NCBI RefSeq assembly: GCF_900116105.1
Contig: NZ_FPAC01000001.1
Span: 1,664,862 to 1,728,861 of the forward strand
Direction: 5' to 3'
DNA: 64,000 nucleotides
DNA from: Paenibacillus sp. 453mf
GTDB lineage: Bacteria > Bacillota > Bacilli > Paenibacillales > Paenibacillaceae
Both the position numbers and the translations under genes were made by a program. Every line of letters starts with the position of its first letter. Positions within the stretch are counted from its first letter, which is position 1. Below are positions 53,835 through 63,954 of the stretch, in pieces. The notes under the pieces are model-generated. The model had not been told where the DNA came from and did no database searches. It worked only from the letters and a program-made list of their open reading frames with translations.

Positions 53835-55229
53835 TTAGCTACAGCATGAAGACACTTTAGTAGCAGGTGTTGTAGAACAGCAGCTCTCCTCAACTTGATC
53901 TGAGACATTATTTATACTGCACACACCCTTCTCTGGTAATTCCAACTCCACTTTTTCGGCTCCTTCGTAATCTCCTGCCAGATATGCAGCAATGGATCTC
54001 ACCTGCTCGTAGCCTGTCGCCATTAGAAAGGTTGGGGCTCTGCCGTAGCTCTTCATGCCTACAATATAAAAGTTCTCTTCCAGATGCCGAAGTTCTTTCT
54101 CACCGTGTGGACGAACCGTTCCGCAGCTGTGTACATTAGGATCAATAAGTGGGGCTAGAGTTTCTACACTCTCCGTAGTTTGATCGATACTGAGCCTGAG
54201 CTCGCTTATGAACGAGAAATCCGGACGACTTCCTGTGTTCACAACAATTTCATCTATGCCCTCAACTTGCTTTATTTCACCAAGACTCATGCCGATAATG
54301 TTGATTTTACCCTCCACCTGTTTCAACTGATGAATACGGAATGGTGTAAAGACCTTTATTCTACCTTGATCTACAAGTCGATGAATTCGACTTCCGAGTG
54401 CTCCTCTAGCCTTCAATTGGTCATTGTCTTCCCCACCATACGCATTTCCTACTTTACTCTTCCGCATGATCCAGAAAATTTCTGTGTTTGGGTCTTTAGA
54501 CAGTTCCAGCATTGAATTGATAGCCGAATGCCCTCCTCCAATTACCGCCACTTTTTTACCATTGAACCGTTCTCCATCTCTGTTTTTAATGTCAGGAATA
54601 CCATAATAAATATGCTCTTTAAGATCTCCTTCTTCCTTCGTCCAAATCCCACTGCTATGGATCGGATTCGCTTTCCCCCAAGTGCCTGTTGCATCGATAA
54701 CTGCTTTTGCCTCATAAAGGGTTGTTAACTGGTTTTCCTCCACGAAAACAATGAATGGCTGGCTTTCACGCCCTAAGGTTTTCATTTTATCCATATCTTT
54801 TCTGCTGACTGCTGTTACTTTTGCATTTAGCTTTAAGCTGGACTCTATTTCAGGCAATCTGGATAGAGGGTATAGATACTGCTCCAAAAGCTCTTTACCT
54901 GTAGGTAAATCGTCATCATTCGGACGTTCCCAATCCGTTTTCTCGAGTAATCTAGCTGCTGCTTTGTCGATGTTGTATTGCCAAGGGGAAAATACCTGTA
55001 CATGCCCCCAAGCCTTAATATGACTTCCTACCTCAGATCCCGACTCAAAGATGATAATACTTTCTCCTCTTTCAATAAGGTGTGCAGCTGCAGCAAGTCC
55101 GATCGGACCGGCACCAATGATGGCCACAGGAAGATCGGTGGACGAGTTACTGTCCGGCTTAACTAAATCTCTGTTGATTTCAGGTGAACAACAACTGTTC
55201 TGAACTTGTTTAAATTGGATTTCCTTCAT
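53835..55229 (-). CDS. FAD-dependent oxidoreductase with Cys-pair ends
   Basis: The 464-residue flavoprotein has the FAD motif VAIIGAGPIGLAAAAHLIER, a second Rossmann motif VAVIGGGHSAINSMLELSKD and the closing IDATGTWG. It carries vicinal Cys at the N-terminus (NSCCSPE) and CC repeats at the C-terminus (ESCCSTTPATKVSSCCS), which may bind arsenite. It resembles flavin monooxygenase-like proteins of Bacillales arsenic loci. It is downstream of the MarR gene. Substrate unknown. Confidence 0.82.
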   Translation of the reverse strand: MKEIQFKQVQNSCCSPEINRDLVKPDSNSSTDLPVAIIGAGPIGLAAAAHLIERGESIIIFESGSEVGSHIKAWGHVQVFSPWQYNIDKAAARLLEKTDWERPNDDDLPTGKELLEQYLYPLSRLPEIESSLKLNAKVTAVSRKDMDKMKTLGRESQPFIVFVEENQLTTLYEAKAVIDATGTWGKANPIHSSGIWTKEEGDLKEHIYYGIPDIKNRDGERFNGKKVAVIGGGHSAINSMLELSKDPNTEIFWIMRKSKVGNAYGGEDNDQLKARGALGSRIHRLVDQGRIKVFTPFRIHQLKQVEGKINIIGMSLGEIKQVEGIDEIVVNTGSRPDFSFISELRLSIDQTTESVETLAPLIDPNVHSCGTVRPHGEKELRHLEENFYIVGMKSYGRAPTFLMATGYEQVRSIAAYLAGDYEGAEKVELELPEKGVCSINNVSDQVEESCCSTTPATKVSSCCS

Positions 55230-55251
55230 TTCACATACCTCACTTTTTTAT

Positions 55252-55264
55252 TTGCAATTTGCAA
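55252..55264. promoter_or_regulatory. MarR operator candidate 1
   Basis: TTGCA-ATT-TGCAA, about 23 bases upstream of the flavoprotein start. The same dyad occurs before the MarR gene. Confidence 0.7.
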
Positions 55265-55297
55265 GTATATGTTAATTATATAGGGTGACCTTGAAGA

Positions 55298-55747
55298 TCA
55301 CCCCATAGGAGTACAGCATTTGTCTGATTTAAGCATACTTTCATTTAATAATTTAATCGATCTGAGAACGGTTTCTCGCTCAAATTCATTCATAAAAGAG
55401 AAAACCTCATTTAAGTAACTGTTCATATTCTCATCAATCGTTGTAGCCACGAATTTCCCTTCTGACGTTAGATGTAGAATATATACTCTACGATCCTCGG
55501 GAAGTGTTGTTTTCTTGACTAAATTCTTTTTAATCAATGTTTGCACCTGACGGCTAAATGTGGTTATATCCATACCAAGCGTATCCGCGATCTGCTGCAT
55601 AGATGGCTCATGCTGTCGATCAATTTCATAAAGAATATGGCTTTGGATCATTGATATATCATTAGTTCCTACACTACAGCAATTCTTATTCAAAAGGCCG
55701 AATCGGCGTGCAGTCACTTGTAGTAATTCTCTAGGACTTTCTTCCAT
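55298..55747 (-). CDS. MarR-family regulator with Cys pairs
   Basis: The 149-residue winged-helix protein (HEPSMQQIADTLGMDITTFS; VKKTTLPEDRRVYILHLTSE) is MarR-like. It has a vicinal Cys pair at the N-terminus (NKNCCSVG) and another at the C-terminus (SDKCCTPMG), unusual for MarR and similar to the Cys pairs of the flavoprotein it precedes. GAGGTG precedes the ATG. It may sense arsenite or other thiol-reactive agents. Confidence 0.85.
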   Translation of the reverse strand: MEESPRELLQVTARRFGLLNKNCCSVGTNDISMIQSHILYEIDRQHEPSMQQIADTLGMDITTFSRQVQTLIKKNLVKKTTLPEDRRVYILHLTSEGKFVATTIDENMNSYLNEVFSFMNEFERETVLRSIKLLNESMLKSDKCCTPMG

Positions 55748-55784
55748 CTAAGCTCACCTCTAGATTCAGTTTTACCATACATAT

Positions 55785-55797
55785 TTGCATTTTGCAA
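55785..55797. promoter_or_regulatory. MarR operator candidate 2
   Basis: TTGCA-TTT-TGCAA, about 38 bases before the marR start; the pair of dyads suggests autoregulation plus control of the flavoprotein. Confidence 0.7.
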
Positions 55798-56020
55798 TTA
55801 TTATGTTTAAAGAGTTCATTTTAATACAAATACACAATCACCAAGCCAATACTGAATTTATTCCCCTCAATTTTGGGTCTTCAAGCATTCTTATTACTAA
55901 TACTAATTGCAATACCGCCCCAACTGGCAATATGAACTCAGATGTGGGCAAAAACGGGGGTTGAGAGGAAACAGCCGTTCTGCAGTACGCTCAGTGGCAC
56001 AAGATGCTGCCTCTTGATGA
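55798..56020. other. Intergenic stretch
   Basis: No gene or clear signal was seen. Confidence 0.4.
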
Positions 56021-56022
56021 CA

Positions 56023-56054
56023 AAGAAGCAGTCTGCAATGGCAATCTGCTTCTT
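56023..56054 (-). terminator. Terminator of the GT2 gene
   Basis: AAGAAGCAG and CTGCTTCTT pair (with TGC/GCA inside) just after the stop codon at 56068. Confidence 0.7.
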
Positions 56055-56067
56055 GAAGTAAATATTT

Positions 56068-56781
56068 TTAAAATTCTTTATCCGCAATTGGACGAAATTG
56101 GTCTGTGACTGTAATCAGTTTGCTGCCTCTCAGGTAAAACTCGTCATCTGCTCTCCATGTATGGCTCTTCTTGTTCTGCCTGCGATGATATACATAATTA
56201 TAGGGTGTGGTAGCATACGTTTTGAATCCTTTCTTCCTGCACTGCCTCAGAAACGTAACATCTTCGCCTACAGAACGATCGGTAAATCGAACCTTTCTGA
56301 GCACTTCCTTCTTGAACAGTATCGTCCCCCCTTGTACAAATTCAACAAATTTACTAGCTTCTTCAGGGGACCTGACCAAGAGCTTCTTTGAAGCGCATAG
56401 ATATACGAGACAGGAATGTTTACCTACGATATCACTGTTGGTTCTTCTCAGTGCTCCTACTTGTTCTTTCAAATAGTAGGCGGAATAATAGTCGTCGTCA
56501 TCAGCCTTCGCAATTAACGGAAACCGTGCACGTTCAATCCCTGCATTCAAACATTGTCCTAATGAAATCCTTTCGGGCACTTGGAATATACTTACATTGG
56601 CATAATGTCGAACGCGATTTCGATATGATTCTAGATTCATGCTGTCATGATTCAGAATGATAATTAGCTCTTTGTTCTTATATTGCTGTCTATTAAAATT
56701 TGTCAGGATATTATTAAAAAATTGCGGTCGATTCGTACATACAACGATAGAAACGCCATATCTACTCTCTTTTCTCTTCAA
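56068..56781 (-). CDS. GT2 glycosyltransferase
   Basis: The 237-residue GT-A enzyme starts with TTG (MKRKESRYGVSIVVCTNRPQ) after AGAGG. It has VSIVVCTNRPQFF, the aspartate-rich nucleotide-sugar motif AKADDDDYYS and a GEDVTFLRQCRKKGF part. It is short, without a membrane anchor, and stands alone. The target is unknown. Confidence 0.85.
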   Translation of the reverse strand: MKRKESRYGVSIVVCTNRPQFFNNILTNFNRQQYKNKELIIILNHDSMNLESYRNRVRHYANVSIFQVPERISLGQCLNAGIERARFPLIAKADDDDYYSAYYLKEQVGALRRTNSDIVGKHSCLVYLCASKKLLVRSPEEASKFVEFVQGGTILFKKEVLRKVRFTDRSVGEDVTFLRQCRKKGFKTYATTPYNYVYHRRQNKKSHTWRADDEFYLRGSKLITVTDQFRPIADKEF

Positions 56782-56906
56782 CGCTTAACCTCTCTTCTAT
56801 CCATGATTTTTTATCATATGGTAGAAGGGTTGCGCTGGTGTAGGCAAATAGTATCAAATTTATAGTGTAGTCACTGGGTTGGTCAGTCGAAGAGTTAATG
56901 CAAGAA

Positions 56907-57830
56907 TCACGGTTTTTGTGCCAAAACTTTCATAAGCTTAATGGCCGAGCGCATGCGGGGTCGCTTCAAATACTCCTCCACATAGCGGTAATCCGTCAGG
57001 ATCACTTTGGCATCTCGCAGTCCATAAGAAAAATCATCGTCAAACAGCAGCTGGTACTCCCATACCCGCTTTTCCCAATGCGGAATGTTCGTCAGCATCC
57101 ACTCATCTTCCGCTCCGGGGTGGACATAGGTTTCGCTGACCCCTTCAGGAAGTCTGTACAGCTTATCAATCAGTGATTGCTTAAAGCTCTCATAGGTCTC
57201 CCCCTCCATAACAGAAAAAGGATGCGAGAGCAGATAATCCGGGATGGGAACGCCAAACGTGTCAGCTAGGCCTGAAGCGAGTGCAACAGGACGCTCAATA
57301 TTCGGCAGTGAGCTGAGCAGTGGGTCTTCAGGATCGATATAGCGGAACAATCGAGCCGGGAGGCGCCAACGCTTCGTCTTCCACAGCATCTGCGGAATGA
57401 GACTACGTCCTGTTTCCATACCGTACAGGCTACCCATGTGATTATCCACATGGCTGATTTGAATGCCTGCCTTGCTCGCCAGCTGGTACTGCGCTTCCAG
57501 CTCTTTTAACACGGCACTGTCCTCTGCCCCTCGTTCAAACTCACGAACGGTCCGGTACTGATGACCACTGTCATCGTGAAGAGAGGAATGCCTCGTTAAA
57601 CTGCTCCATCGAAGGGCTTCGAATTCGCTCGTCAAGGTCAGATGCAGCCCGACATTCGGTTGACCTCGGCGTGCCGCCCAAGACGCAGCCTCTTCAAAGC
57701 CGGGAGCCACGGTCATAATGGTCGCCGAAGACACTTTATTCTCCTCCAGCAGATGCTGTATCGCCTTATTCATGGCCTTGCTCTGCCCAAAATCATCACA
57801 GTTGATGATGAGTCTTCGATCCAGTATCAT
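56907..57830 (-). CDS. YdjC/ChbG-family carbohydrate deacetylase
   Basis: The 307-residue protein has the YdjC motifs: LIINCDDFGQSKAMNKAIQH, PNVGLHLTLT (GLHLxLT) and ISHVDNHMG, all metal ligands of the family. It deacetylates di- or oligosaccharides in known members (ChbG acts on chitobiose). Its start overlaps the end of the sugar symporter gene by 35 bases, so import and processing of an acetylated sugar are probably coupled. Confidence 0.87.
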   Translation of the reverse strand: MILDRRLIINCDDFGQSKAMNKAIQHLLEENKVSSATIMTVAPGFEEAASWAARRGQPNVGLHLTLTSEFEALRWSSLTRHSSLHDDSGHQYRTVREFERGAEDSAVLKELEAQYQLASKAGIQISHVDNHMGSLYGMETGRSLIPQMLWKTKRWRLPARLFRYIDPEDPLLSSLPNIERPVALASGLADTFGVPIPDYLLSHPFSVMEGETYESFKQSLIDKLYRLPEGVSETYVHPGAEDEWMLTNIPHWEKRVWEYQLLFDDDFSYGLRDAKVILTDYRYVEEYLKRPRMRSAIKLMKVLAQKP

Positions 57831-59121
57831 GCCCGCCTCCTCTCATATTTTTTGAGAATTCGATTTTGGCTGCAAACGAGAACAGGAATGAAATAGCAAG
57901 TAAGCATAAGGGAACGATGCTAATCAAATACCTGAAGGTTGATTCCGGATTACTCCCCGGATTATCACCGCTTTCATATCCGAATATCATGCCTACAACA
58001 AAAAACGCCAGAGCAGAGATCAAACCACTGGAACGTGTAATAAATCCGCTGACAGCGGTATATATCCCCTCTCTGCGTTGTCCCGTCCGCTCCGCATCTT
58101 CGTCAATGATACTGCCGTTAACCATGGCCGGTGTTACCAGAAATCCTGCCAGACCAAACCCAACACAAATGCCTGCCAGAATTCCGCTGATCAGATCGTT
58201 GCCAAACCAGAGGGGAATAACGGATACACCGTATACGAAGAGCGACAATCGCCATGCCTTCACACCATCCATTCTACGAATGATTGAATACCAGACGAAC
58301 ACCAAAGGGATAACAGATACAAATACAGCCGCGAGCAGAATCGACACTTGATTATCTGGAATATTCAGTACATATTTTGCGTAAAAAGGAATCGTCGAGC
58401 TAATCAGTCCATTTACCGTCTGGGCAAATGAATTGGAGATATTAAATACCCAAAATTTCTTGTTGCGCAGGGTTTCGCGGAACGCTTGAATTAACTTGAG
58501 TGGTTCGCTTGTGCTGTATACATCTTGCTCCCTAACGCTCATCATGCAGAGAAACATAAATGCGCCGAACAGCAGCGCATACAGTATCGCCATATTTGAG
58601 AATCCCATTGCATTATAGATCACCGGAGTCAGCGCGGTACCGATCAATAGTGCCACGACCTGGTAGCCCTGCTGGATGGCAGACGCCTTCGCACGAATGC
58701 GGTCTCCGCGATACAATTCGGGAAACAGGGCTCCATAATTGACCCATAATACGGTTGCAGCCGCTTCATATAGAATAAGGGCAACCATGAACCACATAAA
58801 CAATCCGTTCTGTGATAATCCTTCCGGTGGCGAGAACACCAGTACGAAGGTAAGCATAAACAGTGGAATAGCACCGAATACCCACGGTCTGCGACGTCCC
58901 AGTCGGGTTTTCGTGCGGTCGGACCAATATCCCATAAGTGGATTGTTTAAGGCATCCCAGATCAGAAATACGGTTCGTGCCAGAGAGGCAAGCCCTATGC
59001 CAAGGCCCAATGTATCCACGTAAAAAAAGATGTAAAACGAGCTGAACGCCTGGCTCGGGACCATCATGGCAAACATGCCAAGCGAATATGCATACGGTGA
59101 ATTCACGAAGCTGCGCTTCAT
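57796..59121 (-). CDS. GPH-family sugar:cation symporter (MFS)
   Basis: ATG at 59121 (MKRSFVNSPYAYSLGMFAMM) follows GGAGGG; 441 residues. It has twelve hydrophobic segments and the GPH signatures DALNNPLMGYWSDRTKTRLG and RRRPWVFGA. Such proteins import melibiose, xylosides, glucuronides and like sugars. It is followed by the overlapping deacetylase gene. Confidence 0.88.
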   Translation of the reverse strand: MKRSFVNSPYAYSLGMFAMMVPSQAFSSFYIFFYVDTLGLGIGLASLARTVFLIWDALNNPLMGYWSDRTKTRLGRRRPWVFGAIPLFMLTFVLVFSPPEGLSQNGLFMWFMVALILYEAAATVLWVNYGALFPELYRGDRIRAKASAIQQGYQVVALLIGTALTPVIYNAMGFSNMAILYALLFGAFMFLCMMSVREQDVYSTSEPLKLIQAFRETLRNKKFWVFNISNSFAQTVNGLISSTIPFYAKYVLNIPDNQVSILLAAVFVSVIPLVFVWYSIIRRMDGVKAWRLSLFVYGVSVIPLWFGNDLISGILAGICVGFGLAGFLVTPAMVNGSIIDEDAERTGQRREGIYTAVSGFITRSSGLISALAFFVVGMIFGYESGDNPGSNPESTFRYLISIVPLCLLAISFLFSFAAKIEFSKNMRGGGHDTGSKTHHQL

Positions 59122-59394
59122 CCATTTCCCTCCATCCATGTCGCTCTGACAAAGCTAACATATTTTATTAGTATCGTTCCATTTTGTATCATCTCCCTGT
59201 CATTAGTAGTAATTATATTATACATTCTCTTCCTATCCGGGTCCTAAACATCAACCAGAATAGAAACGTCTTCGTCAGTTGACGTCTTTTGAGAAGTGCG
59301 TTTCATTCTTACAATTCTCATACATCCATCTTAATGTAATAAAAAAGCAGCTGCTGCTGGATATATGCAGCTACTGCTTTGATTTAGTTCAATT
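59122..59394. other. Intergenic with terminator-like stem
   Basis: A stem GCAGCTGCTGC/GCAGCTACTGC (59343-59380) flanked by A/T runs lies at the right end. No gene was seen; the promoter of the symporter should be here. Confidence 0.45.
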
Positions 59395-60690
59395 TAATAG
59401 ATTTCTCATTTTGGTCACCAGATCTGTTAGGCGGGTTCGTACAGCGCGATGAATCGACTTGCTTACTTCTTCTGTTAATAGGTGTTCGCGTGTAGTATCG
59501 TTGATATAAATTTCAGCCTTTGTACCCTTAGTCATCTCAACTGATTTAGCCAAACCTCCAAAATACTCATAATAATGATCGAGATCGGTAACTTCATGCT
59601 CATGATTGCTCCTGATTTAGATACAATGTCAACGGCAGCTAGGTTCGCCCTGTACAAATCATGCATATCCTTGCCTCTGTATTGGGAGCTATACACATGC
59701 TTAAGGCTGTTTATGAAGGCTGCGCCAAGTTCCTCTTCTTCTTCCCATTGCTTCGTTTCAATCAGTTTGCCTACTGAGGTTCCGTATTCTCCTTCAGCCG
59801 GACCATATAGACGGGCTCATGCCAAGTCCCAAGCTTCATCATGCTCAGCGCCGGTACTGCGTAATTGATGATACAACTTCTCCGAATGCTGTTTAATCCG
59901 ATTCTGATCCAAGGGCTCATCCAATTCAGCAATATCTTTAAACAATTGATGAAGCCTGGACAGCTGATCTGGAAACATATCACGGAAAAATCCACAGATA
60001 TGGACTAGTATATTGAGTCTAACTGTACGCTCAGACGCATCAGACTTATCCAGATACGACAGCGCTTGTGATGTGGGGGCTGGAGACGGCTCGAACACAA
60101 GGAGAGACGATAGGTCAAATTCTGGGTTATTTAGGCGCCAGAGTTAAGCAGCTGAAGAATTTGCAAATGGAGTATGAAATTATCCCCCTTGCTGACCTAG
60201 AGAAAATATGCAGGCCATTTGGGATATAAGATCTGCGTATTAGATACAGCTCGGACTCTAATGTCTCCAAGTCGGAGGCTTCAATAAACAACGCTTCTGC
60301 CTGCTCCTGTATTTGGTCCCATAGATCCGGAAGCCGTGCAGAATTTATATGCCCCGCTTCACGGTATTGATGCGGCATCGCTTCCAGCCCAGCGTATTCT
60401 CCATATAATCCCGATAACGTAAACGGAGGGGATTGATAGCCGATTAAGGATGCATGAGATCTTCGTTTCGCAATCATCGCTTCGGAAGGATTGCCTACAT
60501 AGTAAATATAAAAATGCGGGATATCTTGAATCAACGCATCAGGTATACAGTCACCAGACATTCCACTTTCTTTGCCACTCATAAATTCCAAAGTACCGTG
60601 GGTTCCAACATGCAGAATTGCATCCGCCTCAAATTCATTGTGAAGGTATTGAAAAAAGGCTAAATACTGATGATGGGAAGCAGGCTTTTA
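59395..60690 (-). pseudogene. cobN: Wrecked CobN/cobaltochelatase-type gene
   Basis: Fragments in several frames add up to the C-terminal half of a CobN/BchH-type chelatase subunit: DAILHVGTHGTLEFMSGKES (the HxGTHGTxEF motif), FTLSGLYGEYAGLEAMPHQY, then VRLNILVHICGFFRDMFPDQ, ARLYGPAEGEYGTSVGKLIE and DLDHYYEYFGGLAK, ending in EEVSKSIHRAVRTRL. At least two frameshifts and a missing N-terminal half make it non-functional. Confidence 0.85.
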
Positions 60691-60798
60691 TCATGATAAG
60701 CTGACATCTTAGTCATTCCTATATAATGATTGTGAAAGTATCTAGCTCTGATGAAGTAAGTGGCTACAAATTTACGTGGCACCTCTTTAATTCAAAAA

Positions 60799-61131
60799 TT
60801 AGGTGACCCAAATCACTTCACTGGTATCCATTTCAACCTGCTCCAGTACTTCTTCAAAATGACGGCTGGGAGTAATCGTTGATAATGAACGCCATTCATT
60901 ACCATCGGATTTGGTATACACTGCCCATGCATGATCCTCAAGGCGAAACTGAACAAACTCAGTTGAGTCCCACATTCTCTCGGTCCAATCGGGTCTTTCC
61001 TCGGACATGGTAACCGTTCTATCCCCAATATGGTAAGTAATACGAACTTCTCCGCGTAAATCGGCAGGGATTTTCAAGCTGATATAACCATCCAGAATGG
61101 AGCAGATTCTTTTTATAGTAAAATGATCCAT
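60799..61131 (-). CDS. DUF3024 protein
   Basis: The 110-residue product (FTIKRICSILDGYISLKIPA; QFRLEDHAWAVYTKSDGNEW) matches DUF3024 by eye: a short family with ILDxYI, LR..V...Y, EER and W..Y. Its function is unknown. A GGGG-containing site lies near the ATG. It is downstream of the FeoB-like gene on the same strand and may belong to that operon. Confidence 0.78.
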   Translation of the reverse strand: MDHFTIKRICSILDGYISLKIPADLRGEVRITYHIGDRTVTMSEERPDWTERMWDSTEFVQFRLEDHAWAVYTKSDGNEWRSLSTITPSRHFEEVLEQVEMDTSEVIWVT

Positions 61132-61165
61132 ATCTATCCCCCTTCTTTTTTAGAAAACTTATTGC

Positions 61166-62824
61166 TTATATGATCAACCAGGCGAGCAGCAGAGTGCTTC
61201 CCACAGACATAACGATTTGCCTGCCCGCTAACCGAAGTGCAAAAGAAGCTCCCATTTCCTTGTTGATTGTCCACAGTGTCACCAGACATGCTGTCAAGGT
61301 AGATGCTAAGTAGACCAATATAAAGAGCTCACCACCACTTAATGACTCCACAAAAGAACCTTGGCCCTGATTCAGCAGGAGTAGTCCGTCTTTTCTCAAG
61401 ACAGAGAATAGAATGCCGCTGGCCGCTTGTTCTGGTAATTGGAAGACGGAGAGCAATGGACCGACAATTTGGACTAGTCCTGTGATAATTCCTATCTGAT
61501 CGAGTATGGTAGCTAGCAGACAGATACCTATGAATATCGGCATGGCCTGTGTCAAGAATTGTTTAACAACAGATCGAACTCTCCAGCTTATGGATTTCCA
61601 CGTTGGCATTTGTAAATATGTTCGATTATAGAGGAATTGCTGATCATCTAGCTTATCCCGATTCCAAATACGTGTATGAATAGCTCCCACAAGAACAAGA
61701 ACAATAATATAAGGAACAAATAACCAAGGTTTGCCCCCTGAACTGAAAATGGATAATGATGCCCCTATCTGATAACTGCAGGCTGATCCAAATGAAATCA
61801 TGGAAATACAAGCCCTTCGGGTACATGAGCTGCATGTACGACTTTGAAAAACGGCAACGACATTGCATCCAAAACCACTAAGTACCGGGATTAGATCCTT
61901 ACCATTTAATCCAATCTTGATCATCCAACCATCTAGAGAATCGGTGATACGATCTTTGAGTCCACTTTCTTCTGTTATAGCGACGCTGATACCGATTAGC
62001 AGAACTACTGGAAACGCCCAGATAAAGGAGTACAATCCCAAGCTAATCATTCCATAGTCGCCCAAGAAGAATGATCTAACCGGATCACTTATACCCGATG
62101 TTATCCGATTTAAAGGATCAAGGATCCAGGATTCCATAAACGGCTGAATCCAGTCTGAGAATAAGTAGGCAATGTACACCGGCACTGCAAATAACAATAA
62201 AAGTGCAACTAGAGCTGCAATTCTCCCCAAGAAGCTGTGTTCAAACAGAGTCGATTGTGGTTTTACTGCATATGAAACGGGTGGATCATCAATCTCTGGC
62301 ACTTTCTTCATGGGCCTGGCGACAGAAACTGCCTTTAGAATCAGCGATCTTTCATCTTCACTTAATTGTCTCGTATTTCCGGGAATTACAGATATGCCAA
62401 GACCTTTGCGATAGTAATCTACCTGCGAGGCTAGCTCAGGAGAACACTTATCCGCATATGATAGAACTAAGACTACATTTTTTTCTTTCAAATCAAGCAT
62501 TTCAAGAAGCAAGGGTAACTCTTCATTGACATTCGTTCCACGTACGACAAGTACAATCGTATCTCCAACTGAGAGTTGCTCCAAGGCAAGCATTGTTGTA
62601 GCAGAATCATCCTTCAATTGTATTCCTGGAGTATCAATAACTTCTAATGGAACATCAAACAGTTGACCCTTGCGAACGGTAACGGTAGAACCGCGGTAAT
62701 TGGATTCTTCTCCAGTGTCCTTACCGGTAATACAACGGAACAGAGCGGATTTACCCGCTGATTCAAAGCCTACTAATACTACGTTCTTGAGGGCATCTCT
62801 TGTGGTAATGGCTTGGTTTAGCAT
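61166..62824 (-). CDS. FeoB-like metal transporter
   Basis: The start is likely ATG 62824 (MLNQAITTRDALKNVVLVGF), overlapping the stop of the flavoprotein gene; 552 residues. It has a GTPase domain (GFESAGKSALFRCITGKDTG; IDTPGIQL) and a membrane half with GATE-like segments (GFGCNVVAVFQSRTCSSCTR). It is shorter than FeoB and has a distinct Cys motif, CSSCTRRAC. Substrate metal is unknown; iron or zinc are possible. Confidence 0.8.
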   Translation of the reverse strand: MLNQAITTRDALKNVVLVGFESAGKSALFRCITGKDTGEESNYRGSTVTVRKGQLFDVPLEVIDTPGIQLKDDSATTMLALEQLSVGDTIVLVVRGTNVNEELPLLLEMLDLKEKNVVLVLSYADKCSPELASQVDYYRKGLGISVIPGNTRQLSEDERSLILKAVSVARPMKKVPEIDDPPVSYAVKPQSTLFEHSFLGRIAALVALLLLFAVPVYIAYLFSDWIQPFMESWILDPLNRITSGISDPVRSFFLGDYGMISLGLYSFIWAFPVVLLIGISVAITEESGLKDRITDSLDGWMIKIGLNGKDLIPVLSGFGCNVVAVFQSRTCSSCTRRACISMISFGSACSYQIGASLSIFSSGGKPWLFVPYIIVLVLVGAIHTRIWNRDKLDDQQFLYNRTYLQMPTWKSISWRVRSVVKQFLTQAMPIFIGICLLATILDQIGIITGLVQIVGPLLSVFQLPEQAASGILFSVLRKDGLLLLNQGQGSFVESLSGGELFILVYLASTLTACLVTLWTINKEMGASFALRLAGRQIVMSVGSTLLLAWLII

Positions 62825-63954
62825 TTGCAATCTTCACCACAGCAAGAAAGATCATCGAGGAACATGCCTGCCTCACGATATTGTGAAAGAATCGAGACAT
62901 CCATATCCAATCTCTGTGCAATAGCCTGTGCTACAACTGCAAATCTTTGTCTATATTTGTATATGAAGCATAATTGAAGATTACCATGTACCACTTGTGG
63001 ACCCGTTATAAACAAACCAGGATTTATAGTGGATTCATCTGCAGTGCTTAATTTTAATTCGCCCTCTTGATTACGCTCAATCAGATGTTCAATTGTCTTC
63101 AAACTGCTCTGAAAACCGGTCGCTAGTATGGGCGGCTGCATAGTTTTTATTAGGCGTGTATCAGCAGATTCATTCTCACAATACAGCACGTAGCCCCCAT
63201 CGTCTTCAGCTTCGATCCACTGTACCTCGAACCCGTGTAGTATAGTGATCTTATTATTTGCCATGGCTAATCGAAGTCTATCTTTTGTATAAGGGCTAAG
63301 TTCAACGCTTGGATCACTTGAACCTTTGGCCAAGCTTCTGTGATCCCGGTCAATGACTGTCACTTGTTTGCCTTGGCCGCTTAAATGGATTGCTGCGTCA
63401 ATACCACTCTCATAACCGCCGACAATAATAAATTCCTCTCCTTGAACTTCAGCCCATTCGGTGAATAAGCTGCTGTGGATACCATATTCAGCACCCGGGA
63501 ACGAATCCAATTTAGGATATTGAAACTCCCCTGCTGCCCAAATTACAAACCGTGAATTGATCTCACCGTGTGATGTCATCAGCTTATACTCCTGGCCCTG
63601 CGGAATTACTTCCGAGACAACGACCCCTGTTTTAACAGGTAATTTCTTATACTGCGCCACAGCCTGCAAATACGTTGCGTACTCCTTGCCGGTTGGATGC
63701 TCTGAACCGAGGGTATATGCCGGGGATGTGTTTAGAACAACCGCATTCAAATCTAACATTCCATACGCATTACTAGTGAACGAAGGAGTAATAAGCCTCA
63801 TTTCCTTCGGCCATGCCATGAAGCTTGCGCCAATCTCGTGCTGCTCCAAGATAACAAACCGTTTCATACCAAGATCTTGTAAGACAGAAGCCATGCCTAT
63901 TCCTGCTGGACCTCCACCAATAATTACGCAGTCATAATCTTTTAGTAATTTCAT
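62818..63954 (-). CDS. FAD/NAD(P)-binding oxidoreductase with Cys tail
   Basis: ATG at 63954 (MKLLKDYDCVIIGGGPAGIG) follows AAAGGTG; 378 residues. It has the FAD motif IIGGGPAGIGMASVLQDLGM, a second Rossmann motif FIIVGGYESGIDAAIHLSGQ and a C-terminal CCGEDCKC. The last Cys cluster suggests metal binding. The stop overlaps the FeoB-like start, so the two are translationally coupled. It may reduce or hand over a metal for transport. Confidence 0.82.
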   Translation of the reverse strand: MKLLKDYDCVIIGGGPAGIGMASVLQDLGMKRFVILEQHEIGASFMAWPKEMRLITPSFTSNAYGMLDLNAVVLNTSPAYTLGSEHPTGKEYATYLQAVAQYKKLPVKTGVVVSEVIPQGQEYKLMTSHGEINSRFVIWAAGEFQYPKLDSFPGAEYGIHSSLFTEWAEVQGEEFIIVGGYESGIDAAIHLSGQGKQVTVIDRDHRSLAKGSSDPSVELSPYTKDRLRLAMANNKITILHGFEVQWIEAEDDGGYVLYCENESADTRLIKTMQPPILATGFQSSLKTIEHLIERNQEGELKLSTADESTINPGLFITGPQVVHGNLQLCFIYKYRQRFAVVAQAIAQRLDMDVSILSQYREAGMFLDDLSCCGEDCKC

